In this document: in pieces, positions 11,224 through 23,629 of the stretch
Layout: each line of letters opens with the position of its first letter
Numbering within the stretch: the first letter of the stretch is position 1
Source of the DNA: Anastrepha obliqua
Taxonomy: Eukaryota; Arthropoda; Insecta; Diptera; Tephritidae
NCBI RefSeq assembly: GCF_027943255.1
Contig: NC_072895.1
Location: forward strand, 32,028,001 to 32,092,000
DNA: 64,000 nucleotides
Direction of reading: 5' to 3'
Program-made: the position numbers and the translations under genes
Notes under the pieces: generated by a model
Seen by the model: the letters and a program-made list of their open reading frames with translations, nothing else
What the model was told of the DNA's origin: nothing
Databases searched by the model: none

Positions 11224-12687
11224 TTCTCCGTCAGAACTTGTTATTTGCTATTGATTTTGCTTTTGCCAACTGCTGTTGCTGCCTGTTATTCGATATTTTC
11301 TGCTGCTCTTGTCCATTTTTTCATCTATTTCTTTCTTCGAGATTTTTTGCGTTTGCTGGTATTTTCTTCGCCGTATTACACTCAGATTTTCGACGTTTAT
11401 TTTGTTGTCTCCCGTGATCGCTTGGTTTGTTTTGGCTCTAATTTCTAAGCAAATACAAATACATGTTTTGGGCCGATACTTTGGTGACTTTGCAGTAGTT
11501 GATTTGTTTGAAATAGTCTGCTGCTGGCGAAACAAGGTTTTTTTTTGTGTGGTATTTGAGATGGAGTTTATGGTAGCTTTTTAACATATGTCCATAGTGC
11601 TTGTATGTGGGCATATGTACATACATATGTGTGTTTGTATTTTGTTCTTAGCGTTCGTTTTATTTACATTTTTCTAAGCGATTGCTGATAGAGCTGATTT
11701 AATGACTTTTCTTTGGAAGTGAATTTTATGGTCTCTGTTTTGCTTTGCTTTAATTCTACGTCGCTTCTTGCATTGAAAAACAGCCTTTAGAGTTGCTTAT
11801 TGTTCGTTCTCGTACTAGATGTTGATGGCTGTGATGATGATGATGACGCTGACGATGACATTAGATATAAATATTTATTTAGAATAGAAAATGTGTTTAT
11901 TCAAATAATTGAATGCTGTTAGAGTCACACAATGTCAACACATGGACGTCATAAGAGTTGAAGAATCTATCCAAATTAATGCATAGCTAAGCCACTATAG
12001 TAGGTATATATATTTATATTTTAATTTTATGTAAATTTTTTTTTTTTCAAAGTTCTACGCTTTATCATTGTTTTTTCAGCTCCACTGTTATAATTTAACA
12101 CATCTTTAGGCAAATGCGTACAGAAGTTTTTAGATTTCAACTGACCATATTGGGAGTCCAACTGTATTCATATTATGCATGTGTGCGTGTCACTTGGGTT
12201 GTTTGTTTTCTTAATTTTGTTTAATTTTGTGGTTAGATCAGACGATTATATAAATTTGTAGAAGGGTGATTATCAGCGCGCTGGTAATTGAAGTGTTTGC
12301 TTGTCCTTTGTAAAATGGGTAACTACACTTTTTATGACGCTCAGCAGATTGAATTTTATTACGATTACTTTTATAACTGAAACAGTTAGACTGTAGAAGT
12401 GGCGAGATGAATAACAAAAGACTTAAGCAACGAACTTGATGGCTCAAGCAGCTGAACATTATTGGGCTGTAGATTGACAGATGATGGCAAAAATAGATTA
12501 TTAAGCAACCATTAAAAATAGCGGTAACATTGAGACCGTAAAGTTTGTAGTAAAATATATTCCCAGCGTAAATTTTGTAGCATTACAACAACAACAAAAA
12601 ATGTTATGCTGTAGATTATTTCTCAACAGAACTTAAACTATTTCGACACGCCCAACCTATATGAACATACATATCGGTACATACATA
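11224..12687. other. Non-coding stretch, no gene seen
   Basis: Overlapping ORFs on both strands at 11245-11584 are T-rich or Lys-rich and lack domains. Microsatellite-like CATATGTACATACATATGTG occurs at about 11608-11632 and a GATGATGATGATGACG run at about 11830-11850. Confidence 0.5.
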
Positions 12688-12719
12688 CTAGGTTCTTTAA
12701 TAAGTTTGGCTGTTTGATA

Positions 12720-14565
12720 AGAAGAGCTCTTTACTATTCACTATAGTCTGAAGTGAGAATGTGGAAGGGCTGCAAAATACGCTTCCACAGCTGTTGTCAG
12801 CTCATCAGTTGCTGAAAAACGCTTTCCATGCGTGAATTCTTTTTTAGGTCCGGAAGCAGATGGAAGTCGCTAGGGGCCGAATCTGGTGATTAAGCTGAGT
12901 GCTCCAACAAGTGGAAATTTAATTCATGGATATTAGCCATAGTCAAAATACTCTGCTGTAAAATGAAAATCCTGATGAAAAAAAAAAAGTTTTTCTTTTG
13001 CATACTCTATCTTTTTTCACATGAATGGCTTCCTTTAGCTGGTCTAAAAGGTTACAATATTATTCAGAATGTATTATTTTACCAGTTTACAGTAATTCAC
13101 AAACAAAATTCCTGTCGCATCCCACAGAACTGAAACTAACAACTTCTTGGCCAATTTCTGGACACGAACGCGTTTGGGTGCCGAAGAATCGGGTTCACAC
13201 CCCTCCTTTTGTTTTTTTTTGTCCTTGTTCACTCTCCTCTCGAGCGCATAGGGCCTCGACAAGACTCTTTCAACGTACACGGTTCTGTGCTGTTGTTTTC
13301 GCACCGTCTCATGAGCTGTCTGTATTTTTTCTACGGTTTTCATTTGATTCCTTTTATTTTTTTACGATTTACAATTCGATTTCTTGTATTTTTTCTACGA
13401 TTTTCAATTCGATTTCTTGTATTTTTTCGTACGATTTTCAATTCGATTTCTTGTATTTTTTTCTACGATATTCAATTCGATTTCTTGTATTTTTTCTACG
13501 ATTTTCAATTCGATTTCTTGCATTTTTTCTACGATTTTCAATTCGTTTGCTTGTATTTTTTCTACGATTTTCAATTCGATTTCTTGCATTTTTTCTACGA
13601 TATTCAATTCGATTTCTTGTATTTTTTCTACGATTCTCAATTCTATTTCCTGCATTTGTTCTACGATTTTCAATTCTATTTCTTGCATTTTTTCCACGAT
13701 TTTCAATTCGATTTCTTGTATTTTTTTTCTACGATTTTCAATTCGATTTCTTGCATTTTTTCTACGATTTTCAATTCGATTTCTTGTATTTTTCTACGAT
13801 TTTCAATTCGATTTCTTGTATTTTTTCTACGATTCTCAATTCTATTTCCTGCATTTGTTCTACGATTTTCAATTCTATTTCTTGCATTTTTTCCACGATT
13901 TTCAATTCGATTTCTTCTATTTTTTTTCTACGATTTTCAATTCGATTTCTTGCATTTTTTCTACGATTTTCAATTCGATTTCTTGTATTTTTCTACGATT
14001 TTCAATTCGATTTCTTGTATTTTTCTACGATTTTTAATTCGATTTCTTGTATTTTTTCTACGATATTCAATTCGATTTCTTGTATTTTTTCTACTAATAT
14101 ATTTTCAATTCGATTTCTTGCATTTTTTCTACGATTTTCAATTCGATTTCTTGTATTTTTTCTACGATTTTTAATTCGATTTCTTGTATTTTTTCTACGA
14201 TATTCAATTCGATTTCTTGTATTTTTTCTACGATTTTCAATTCGATTTCTTGTATTTTTTGTACGATTTTCAATTCGATTTCTTGTATTTTTTTCTACGA
14301 TTTTCAATTCGATTTCTTGTATTTTTTCTACGATTTTCAATTCGATTTCTTGCATTTTTTCTACGATTTTCAATTCGATTTCTTGACGTGAATTGTCTTC
14401 AAGGCTTGTAAGGCTGCGCTTAAATTCAGTAACCCATCTTTCTACTGTACTAATTGAGGGCGAAAGACCCTTCTACACTTTCAACATTCCTTCATAAATT
14501 TACCCTGCTTTTAAAGCTTCCAAAATTAAAAATTCAATCACTGCAGGTTACATAATTTTTTTCAT
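12720..14565 (-). pseudogene. Mariner-type transposase pseudogene interrupted by 33-bp repeats
   Basis: Read on the minus strand from an ATG at 14565-14563. The N-terminal region has STVERWVTEFKRSLTSLEDN, a helix-turn-helix linker typical of mariner relatives, with internal stops. The array follows from about 14386 to 13340. The catalytic half resumes at about 13343-13074: SAPKRVRVQKLAKKLLVS and VLWDATGILFVNY match the region around and after the first catalytic block, although the block with the first Asp itself is not clear. Further on, with stops and frameshifts, come FFHQD (second Asp) and SPDSAPSDFHLLPDLKK near 12880-12830, the third-Asp region. Several stops make it inactive. The subfamily is not assigned. 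Confidence 0.8.
13340..14386. repeat. 33-bp minisatellite, about 32 units, encoding an 11-residue repeat on the minus strand
   Basis: Plus-strand unit of the form TCTACGATTTTCAATTCGAT plus TTCTTGTATTTTT, 33 bp = 11 codons. On the minus strand it reads KIVEKIQEIEL, a hendecad with hydrophobic residues spaced as in coiled coils. Two minus frames stay open for 100 and 123 codons (13404-13706, 14002-14373). T-run length changes (5 to 8) shift the frame elsewhere. A block of six units (about 199 bp) is duplicated: the variant CGATTCTCAATTCTATTTCC occurs at 13631 and again at 13830, with matching neighbours. The long plus-strand ORF (13025-14386) is a by-product of the same periodicity. Confidence 0.92.
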
Positions 14566-14759
14566 TGTAGAAAATACTTTGACACACCGATACTAAATGG
14601 CTTGTAAGCAAAGAATAAAGTGACAGATTGAAATGAAACTTCACATACGTCCATATGAAGAGTGACCAACATCATAAAAAAAAAACAAAAAATAATAATA
14701 AAATAATCTAGTAGCAACGCTATCTCTTATCGAACCGCAAATCTCATTGAACAACCTAG

Positions 14760-16439
14760 TATATCTGCAGGTACATGTGCATATACATTTTGCGATATTC
14801 TGTAAAGTAGGCAATATTAAAAGAAAACATGAAATTGGGTCGCATCAGGCGTTGCCAATTTGATTATTTATGCCTCATAAAAAAACAAAAAAGCACTAAA
14901 TCATTTTAATTGCTAATAATTCGTAACGTTTAAAGGGTTTTCACAAAGCTACTAGTCAATATTCTTTATTTCATCATGATAACAAAAGTTCAACGAACTA
15001 TCCGCTGTTGACCAACATGGAAACATCAATCAAATTTCAGATGTGAATTTCAATTCGCGGCACAACACGAATCCACACATACCTATGCAAGCATGTATGT
15101 ACGTATGTATGCATGTGAGTGTAACCAAAACACATTAATTTCTCGCTAACGGTTTGGCACGCTCACGCGTACACACGCACGCATGTGTCCAGCTACGAAC
15201 GCAAGCCAATATATTTAGTGTGGCATATGTCCCGAACGCCATAATCCCCACTTTCTTTATCTTAACCAAAAATTTTTTTTTTGTACTTTGGTTGGCCCTT
15301 TTGTGCAGTCGCGCACAAAGGCCAAATCCACAAGTGGCTGGTATGAAGATGCAAGCAGCAATCAATCAACGCCGGAATTAAGAAGTGCATGCGAGTTGCC
15401 TTATTTGTACGCATTAATGTGAGTGTGTGTGCGTAAAAACCCCAAATTTAGACCAAAAGTCGAAGAAAAATACCAGGAAAAGCATATGACAAAGCACTTA
15501 TGCCATATATGGCGACATGCAAGCAATTTAAAACTACCGCTACGCTAAATACGTATACATGTATGTATGTGTGTATGTATGTGAGTGCAATTCAAGTATT
15601 GCTTCCACTCTTCAGCTGGCTGTGCGCTTATGAGCTCTGCAAGGCGCATTTGCATAAGCGCTAACGGACAGGAAATTATTTACGTGCAAACGCACAAATT
15701 TTCTGCCAAACTACCATAAAAAGGTGCTTTCCACAAAACAAAAAATCGAAAAAAAATTCTTAATATTTTTCATAAATACAAAATTTGGACGCCCTTCAGC
15801 ACCACCAGCACTTCAAAAGTCTTTGATATGGTGCGCTATTAACCAAATACTGAAAACTGCTGAGATAACAGAAAAACTTTGAAGAATGAAAAGAGACATG
15901 ACATGACATAGAAAGGCGCGCATAATGCGCTATGCGTATACGTGTGTGTGTGTATGTGTATGTGTCCATACTACCTACATGTCCCCTTGTATGCATTGTA
16001 TGCTTAAATATCTGAACTTTTGTGTCTACATGCCATTATAACTGTACTGGCGGCGACGTGCAACTGTTGCAGGCAAACTGCTTAATAATTCATTCTTTGT
16101 GTTTTTGTTTTTGTTTTGGTTATTGTCACTGTTGTGCAGTACTCATAATAATGGTGGTATTAAGTGTGTGTGTGTGTGTGTGTGTGAGTGGATTAAAGTA
16201 CGTGCGTGGGATTGGCATTTAAAGTTAAAGGTAAACTTGCATAATTGTTTAAAGAACTTTTCTTCGGAATTGAATTACAACGTTGCGTAGATGCGCGGCT
16301 TTCAGAAAAGTTATGCCGAATGTGAATACTTAATGAAATGGCTTTGTATGTATTGTGCGCCCAAAGTTATAATTTAAATTTTTATTATTGAAACCTACTA
16401 CGAAGCTGTAGATGTTGACTTTTCTTCAGCCGATGGCCT
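14760..16439. other. Non-coding stretch with GT microsatellites
   Basis: No gene seen. (GT)n or GTAT-type tracts occur at about 15090-15115, 15555-15580, 15940-15966 and 16164-16186. Confidence 0.55.
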
Positions 16440-17135
16440 TCTCAGATAGAGCTTACAATTAAAAAACAGAAAAAAATACAAAATAGAAAAAAAAAATTTT
16501 TGAAAAAAAATTAAAAAAAAAGAAATAAATAGAAAAATAAAAAATTTAGAAAAAACAGAAAAAATACAAAATAGAAAAATAAAAAAGAATATAGAAAAAA
16601 ATATAACCAATAAAAAATTTAGAAACAAATAAAAAATATAAAAAATAGAAATAAATAGAAAAATAACAAATAAAAGTTTAGAAAAAACAAAAAAAAAAAT
16701 ACAAAATAGGTAAATAAAAAAAAAACTTTTAAAAAAATGTAAAACAAAATTTGAAATAAATAAAATAAAGTAAAAAAATGAGAAATAAATAGAAAAATAA
16801 AAAATTTAGAAAAAAATACAAAATAGAAAAATAAAAAAAAAGTAGAAAAAATATAAAAACAAAAATTTAGAAATTAATAAAAAAAATATAAAAAAACTAG
16901 AAATAAATAGAAAAATAAAAACTAAAAATTTAGAAAAAAACAGAAAAGAATACGAAATAAAAAAAATAAAAAAAACATAAAAAAAACTTAGAAAAAAATG
17001 TAAAAAACATTTTTGAAAGAAATAAAAAAAATAAAAAAATTATAAATAAACAGAAAAATCAAAACTAAAAATTTAGAAAAAAATACGAAATAAAAAAAAT
17101 TAGCAAAAAATATAAAAAAAATTGTGAAATAAATA
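16440..17135 (+). repeat. A-rich low-complexity field, roughly 62-bp degenerate period
   Basis: Nearly all A on the plus strand with scattered TAG/TAAAT. The landmark AATTTAGAAAAAA recurs at about 16543, 16615, 16674, 16801, 16862, 16924, 16986 and 17067, often about 60 bases apart. The minus strand gives Phe-rich chance ORFs. Confidence 0.75.
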
Positions 17136-17420
17136 AAAAAAGGCGTGAAATGGAAAGTTATGTTGAAGAGCATTGAGCATAGGTTTCTCAAAACAGGCGA
17201 CCCTAGACGCAGGGTGAGTAAGTGTCCTTCTTAGGACGCCGTCTTGGCCTTCTACCTCGAAGCAATGCGGAAGCAGTCCCGGGGTGGAGGGAAAAATCCA
17301 AGAGAAGAGGAGTGATATTTTTAGTGGAATCACCACACACGTAGTAGCGACGGTTACTATATGGTGCGAAGGCATTTGTTACCCAACCTCACCGCCAAAA
17401 ACAAAAAAAAAACTTTCCTA
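17136..17420. other. GC-richer island of unknown origin
   Basis: Balanced-composition sequence directly after the A-rich field, containing GCGACCCTAGACGCAGGGTG and AGCAGTCCCGGGGTGGAGGG. It has no open frame with a known motif and no RNA fold that I recognise. It may be a fragment of an unidentified repeat. Confidence 0.35.
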
Positions 17421-19189
17421 CGACTACCTTAACGGCGCATGAGACCACCTAGTAGCGCGTACTAAGTAGCAGTAATATTTTCTTTTCTTTCAGCAAAAAT
17501 AAACCGTCTAACACAGAACCAGTGTGAAAAGCGTTCTACAGAGGTGAACAATCGTCACTTCGGTGAACCTCACCGCACAAAAGTAGACATTTGAAAGCGC
17601 TGTGTGTGGTAGAGAGAGAACACAGCACCCTCACCTTAGAATCAAGGAAAGACAGAAAAATGAGTTTTGATAAATTATTGTTAGTTTGCAGGAAAACACG
17701 CCACCATAAATAATAAATCATATACACAAACTTATGCGGAGATAGTGAGATATGACTCGGTTGATGACACCTAACCCTTTCAAATAATTACACGATAACA
17801 CCAAAAGAAAGAAAAGCAATATACGCTGTTCCTGGACTTTACTTTAACTCCTTCGGAACTCGTTAAAATTAAAACTGAAAAAAAACTGCTATTTTATCAA
17901 CATCCTGCCAATATTTCCCCGCACACATACACACACACACTCTTATAATTAGTACACTAAAGGCACACCATTTTATTGCCCGCATTTATGTGTGTATGTG
18001 TAAGCGAAAACATCTGGCCGTGCGTGCTGCTCATTCTAAATTACTCACACAAAGCACCACTGCCCAGCTACTTGTTGGACTTTTTCCATTTGTTGCGTAA
18101 AAGTCGTTGCGGCGCTGTTTTTTTGAACTTTGCGAGTCGCAGGCAAGTGGAAGTCTGCGCTGCGCAAGGCACCAGTTTCGAAGTATTTTTTCTCAAGTCA
18201 AAAAGAAATTCTTGCTCGTCCTCGAGTTACGTTTGTCTTATCTGATTTTATTACTTATCGATGCGTGTTGCGCATTCAAAAGGTTTCTTGTGCACAACCA
18301 CAATTTCCGTCACACTTTTTTCCAAATATTTTTTGAGCGCTCGCTTTTTTATACCCATCCGCACTTGAGGTTTGGGGTGTTTATTATAATTTTGTTTACT
18401 TGATGGTTGTTTGCTATAGAGCGATTCCATGTGGCATAATTCAAGTATTTTGTAATTGGTATTTTCTCTTTTGTTGAAAATTGGCACATTTGTAAGCCAA
18501 TTCTAATAAAAAGTGAACTAAAAAAATTAAAAAAAAAATTTGATTTTAACATTTACGCAATGTTGAAAATTTGTGAAATGAAATATGTTGGGTGCTTTTT
18601 AAAATGTTTATAAAATTTTTAAGATGAAATATACATTAAAATTTAATGATTTAATGATTTTACTTTTTTCTTAAAAATTTCTAGTAAAACATTTTGAAGT
18701 TTTTTGAGGCAAACTGTAGTTTTCCTGTCGTTTTCCTGATTTACCTGAAAATTTGTAGGCTTAAGCACAAGAAGAAGTGAGCGGCGAAATTAGGAAAACA
18801 AATTGATTTTGAAATTAAAATTGCAAAGTTTGGTGGACAATTTTGTGAAGTAAAAATGCTTGGGCTCTTTCAAAACTTTTATAAAATGTTTAAGATTTTA
18901 AAATACTTGAAAAAATATTTTTTTTTTCATTATTCTTTTTTGTTAAAATTTTTGGGGAAAACTGTATTTTTTTTGTAACTTTTTTTTAAATTAAATTTTA
19001 TTGGTTGAAAACTTTTGGGGAACAATTTTGCTTGCCATACTGCCATTTGTTGATTTTCAAAACAATTGGCATATTTGTAGGCTTCAGTATATGAAGAAAT
19101 GCACTGAAAGAATTACAAAAAAAAAACTGTTTTTCAAATTTATTCAATGTTGAAATTCTGTTCAGTGAAATAACTTGGGTCGTTCTTGC
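17421..19189. other. Non-coding stretch, no gene seen
   Basis: Contains (CA)n near 17922-17940. T-rich decayed repeats at about 18590-19150 carry phrases like GAAATATGTTGGGTGCTTTT and TTTATAAAATTTTTAAGATG, loosely repeated at about 18840-18900. ORFs at 17976-18403 overlap in different frames and show no domain. Confidence 0.5.
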
Positions 19190-20672
19190 TTAGCGATAAA
19201 ACGGTCATGGTAGAATGGGGTCGTGGACACCTCTCTCCACCGGCAAGTGAACAGAGGCACTCCGCAAGGCGGTGTTCTCTCGCCACTACTATGGATTGCC
19301 GTACTTAACGGTCTGCTGGAGGAGCTGGAGAGGAGGGACTGTAAGGTGATTGCCTACGCGGATGACGTGGCAGTTATTGTCAGAGGCAAGTTTCTAGATT
19401 CTCTGATGCAGGGTTATCTGAATTTAGTTATGAATTGAATCGCAAATTGGGGCATTTCGATAAATCCTCTGAAGACGGAGCTTGCCTTATTTACGAGGAA
19501 ATACAACATACCAAGAGTGTTTCTCCCCTCAATAGCGGGCCCTCCATTGGTGCTCTCTGACAAGGCGAAGTACATACCTGGGACCTCGTCCTGGAAGCCA
19601 GATATTGAGGAGAGAATTAGGAAGGCAACAGTCGCCTTGTATGGTTGCAGGGGCGCTATCAGCAAAAGATGCGGCCTCTCGCCTAAAGTCACTTTTTGGC
19701 TTTATAACACGATTATAAAACCAATCTTGCTATACGGAGTCCTTGTCTGGTGAAACTCGCTAGAAATGATGGTATCAATTAAGAATCTGGAGAAGGTACA
19801 AAGGTCTGCTCTCATTGGAATCAGTGGAGCGCTCCGTACCACTCCTACTTTAGCGCTTAACGCTATGCTGAATGTGGCTCCCGTGGACATTGTAGGAAAA
19901 ACTACCGCTGCATTCGCCGCAATCAGACTAAGGTGTTCGGGCCATAGGCTAAAGTTAAGTTACGGACACTCTAGCATCCTTAAAAATTTTGAGTTCATCC
20001 CCATGGTGCTGCATCACTGTACACCCACGCTAGGCCCGAGCGGACCTTTTTCTACTCACATTCCCCCAAGGGATAAGTGGGCGGGGTGCAACATTTGGCG
20101 GCAAGGCATGGCAAAAATGTTCACGGATGGTTCGAAGCTGCCGGAAGGGTTGGTGTGGGAGTATTCTGTAAGGAGCTTCCCATCAAACTTAACTTCCGGA
20201 CCACTGTAGTGTTTTCCAAGCGGAAGTATCCGCAATTAAGGAAGCAGTGGACTCGTTGCTTACCTCGGTAATTACCCTTAAGGAAGTAAACATTTACTCC
20301 GATAGCCAAGCGTCAATTAGGGCCTTGGGCTCGTTGTTTGTGCGCTCGAGATTGGCCGAGGAATGTCTGGCTTCTCTCTCGATTGCATCCGAATACTTTG
20401 ATATCAGGCTCCTTTGGGTTCCCGGTCACAGCGGTATAGAGGGAAACTGTTGGGCTGAAGAGCTGGATAGACAGGGAACTTTGGAGACGGTTTCGTCGCG
20501 AAATGAGAAAATTGAGGTTCCTTTAAGAACCTGTGGTCTGCTCCTGGAAAGATGGGTCTCGAGTCAACTCAGCGAGCGCTGGGCTAGTGCGCAAACGTGC
20601 AAGGTCGTAAGATCCTTTTGGCCACGGGTAGATCGGGGACGCTCCTAAGGCTAACAAAGCCCCAGCTTCCGA
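19190..20672 (+). pseudogene. Non-LTR retrotransposon fragment: RT C-half plus RNase H
   Basis: LINE of the RNase H-bearing group. RT palm motifs are clear: GTPQGGVLSPLLW (19253 on) and the catalytic box AYADDVAVIV. The thumb region follows (LSPKVTFWLYNTIIKPILLY, EKVQRSALIGISGALRTTP). RNase H then appears with FTDGSKL near 20117-20138, FQAEVSAIKEA near 20215, YSDSQASIRAL and LLWVPGHSGIEGN. The last ADELA-type motif reads AEEL here. Two in-frame TGA codons (19436, 19751) and frameshifts at about 20140 and 20200 inactivate it. It stops after SFWPRVDRGRS and LLRLTKPQ, so the C-terminal Cys/His part is missing. Confidence 0.88.
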
Positions 20673-23206
20673 AAAAAAATAAAAATATTAATAATTTTGG
20701 CCATATCACTTAAACTGTTTGCTTTGTTCTACTCAAATTCAAAGTTCGAATACTTTTTCTAAAAAAACTCTAGGCCACACTTGTCTCTCATCATACCACA
20801 AATAATGTTAAAGTTCCAGATATAGTCCTTTATATGTCTACGTCTATACTACTGCACTCAAAACATGCGCCGGGTATATGAAATTCGGTTCCGCCCTAAC
20901 TTGAACACTTCTTTCCACCTCTTTACACCTCTTTCCTACTCCACTTGTTGTCTTTGTTTTTCATTCTCTCATTGAACACCTAATCAATCTACGAAATCTG
21001 CATTCGATATGCGTCTGACAATGCAATCAGCCAAAGGAGAAATAAAAAAGTAAAAGCAGCGCGAAAATTTATGCTAAAAAATCAAGAATGGATAAAAAAA
21101 TGCCTAAAACCCAGAAATCGGGGTGTTGCCCATTTAACGCTTATTCCACGTGCTTACTGCCTACACTTTCGATACACTTTTTATAGAATATTTTTTCATA
21201 ATTTCGCTCTTGATCGCTTGACTTCTTCACTCAAAACCAAACTGCAAGCCACAGTATTCGAAAACTGTATTTTTTTACTATGTAGTTCTTTTTTCAGAAA
21301 TGCCTGCAATGCCAGTGATCGTCCTCAGTCTAACCATCTGCCTATCTCAGCCGCCAATCATCTTTGCTGCAAGTCTTAAAAAGCAACACTCACTCAACGA
21401 GTGATACTTCAGAATATTGAAATATGGCCTGCATACAACATAAATCCGCCTACTTGCTTGTACAAGAGAAAATAACAAAATGAAAAAATAAAATAAAAAA
21501 ATTAAAATAAGAAAAAAATTAAAAAGAACTTCTGCAATGGGTTCATATTTCAATCGTAAGCTAAGTCGGTGCTCATAAAGTTTTTAATGCATCGCTTTGA
21601 AGTTTGTACATTTTGATTTATTTTCATTTCGATGTATTTTTGATATTCACAGCACAGCACAGCCCAGCAGAGGTGCACATAACGTAGTATTTCTTGCGTT
21701 TTAGTTGGATTTTTGATCTGCAGCCTTTTTCTTGATGGCAGCAAGCGGATAGTTGGATTTTGCTTGTTGCTTTTTTGTGATATTTTTTTCTCGCTCCCAT
21801 TCGGTTTTTATTTTATTTTTTTGCTGGCGACTGCGCTTGATAATAAATCACGCTGACAGCGGAAGGTTAAGGATTCGCTAGGTTTTGGTTTATTTTATTT
21901 TTTTTTTGAAGCCAACATATATGGGTTTCTTTTTGTTCAAATAGAAAACGCGATTGGTACGGAAATCGGCAACTTCGTTTTTTCCTCAGGGCGTTAGAAC
22001 TAATTTGCACCGCTTAGCGATGTGTTTGTTTACGTATTTGGAAGGTCATCCATTTCGGTGGGAAAATTTGCACGGGCCTCTCTAACTAATTGTTAAACAT
22101 ATTGTTTCTTGTTTTTATAGTACGCAGAAATGCGTTCAGGTATTAAATATACAAATATATTAAATCGAACTTGAGTTCAGATGTTGCTTTTGAATATTAC
22201 AATGTTGGGGCCACGATAAACGAAATAACTTCAAAATGTTGATCAGTTTTGACTACGTTTCTGTTTTTTGATAGTTTATTTGTTTTTATAAAAATATAAT
22301 TTTGAGAGGGCTCCCCTCGCAACCATTTATCCTAATATCAAAAATAACAACAAAAGTGCTAAAAAATAATGAAATAATAAAACAAAAAATAAAAATAGAC
22401 TGACCCTATCCACATCCTACTGATTTTATTGAAGTTTTGCGCTGTGAGTTCAACTGACATAATTTTGAATTTATACAAGGTGTGTAAAACTCCAGCAGGG
22501 GAAGAGTGGACGTATATGCACACTACAACGATGAAAATTTCACAAAATAATCCAAAGAATCCCAGAATGCAGAAAGCTTCCTTTGCAGTAAAAAGAAGCC
22601 GTATGGAAATTTCGCCAAGCTGCTTTCAAACAAAATTCTTCCTGGAAAGTCGTGGGATCTGTAGTCTTTACAAAAAAAATGGTTACGAGCCTCGCCAGTT
22701 GATTTCAGGGATATTTGTATAGCTAAATACGTGAAATTGCCGTAAGCCACCAAAATTTTGAGAGATATTTTGACCTAAACTGTCAACCAACTTATGGAAG
22801 GTGACTAAATTTAAGAATGCTTTGCTACTATTCAGACTATCTTAGTCTCAGTGGCTTATAGCACACTGTGACTTCTGATGGGGTGTATTGCGCTCGGCTG
22901 TGAACCCACATTTGCAGGGTTTTAAAGAATTTGAGAGCTTTCTGAGGCTTTTTTTTCATATTGTATTTCCAATTCATCCATATCCAAAGTATCCCTTAAG
23001 TAGTAAGGGAGTTTCTGTTCGCCATTCGCAGAGGATGTGCGCTGTAGTTTTACCATCCAGCTTGCAAAAACGACAGATACCTGATTCTACTAATTTTACT
23101 TTCCTGAAAATATAATGAAGACTACAATGCCCTTCGTTGTAGCCAGGGCCTTCCAGCCAGGTTTCAAATCCAACTTGACGCTTCTCTACAAGCAGGTAGA
23201 AATTTA
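20673..23206. other. Non-coding stretch, no gene seen
   Basis: AT-rich, with many short ORFs in conflicting frames and no recognisable domains. A 97-aa ORF at 22429-22722 overlaps a minus-strand ORF and is judged chance. Confidence 0.5.
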
Positions 23207-23629
23207 GTCCGGGAGCCTGGGGTCGATTTTGGACTGCGTTTTTATACCGTTAAATTCTTGACTATACTTGTGATTTAGCTTTCATGAATAACGAAAGTGA
23301 ACGTCAGCAGGCGCAACCGTGGTGGGTGTGATTGTGGGAGGATACGAAACGTGTCGAAAAAAAATTTCTACCAACTCATTTAATACCGGCTGAAATTTTT
23401 TTTGTGTATTATTGACATTTAGTAGAATAAAAAAAAATAGTCAGCTGCGTCGTAGAGGGGGGAAAATACATCAGCTGAACAGGCGAAGTTGTAAAATAAA
23501 TTAAAAAGTACCCACCGCTACTGGACCAGCTGACGGTTGGTTGCGTCATCCATTGGATGGCGTCTGCTTTTAATATTAAAATCAGTCGGCATGAAACGAT
23601 GAGGTCAAAATGACCCCTGGCTCCCGGAC
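23207..23629. mobile_element. Small non-autonomous TIR element (MITE), 423 bp
   Basis: The left end GTCCGGGAGCCTGGGGTC and the right end, read on the minus strand, GTCCGGGAGCCAGGGGTC agree at 17 of 18 positions; ATTTTG follows on both after a 1-base gap. TA flanks both sides (23205-23206, 23630-23631), which would fit a Tc1/mariner-type insertion. There is no transposase remnant inside. Superfamily is not certain. Confidence 0.7.

Larger units (their letters stand above)
12688..14759 (-). mobile_element. Mariner-type DNA transposon with internal minisatellite
   Basis: Complete element by its ends. The plus-strand left end starts CTAGGTTCTTTAATAAG (12688) and the right end, read on the minus strand from 14759, starts CTAGGTTGTTCAATGAG. 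By eye the two TIRs agree at about 28 of 35 positions, and TA lies outside both ends. The coding strand is minus. About half of the 2.07-kb length is a 33-bp repeat array lying between the DNA-binding and catalytic parts of the transposase. Without the array the element would be near 1 kb, in the usual mariner size range or slightly deleted. Confidence 0.85.

Noticed and set aside
11245..11584. Membrane-protein-like ORFs with many Phe/Leu
   Set aside because: T-rich sequence gives hydrophobic translations in several overlapping frames; no consistent frame or signal.
13025..14386. 453-codon plus-strand ORF, the longest in the window
   Set aside because: It is almost entirely the 33-bp array read on the non-coding strand of the mariner element; open length follows from the repeat unit, not from selection.
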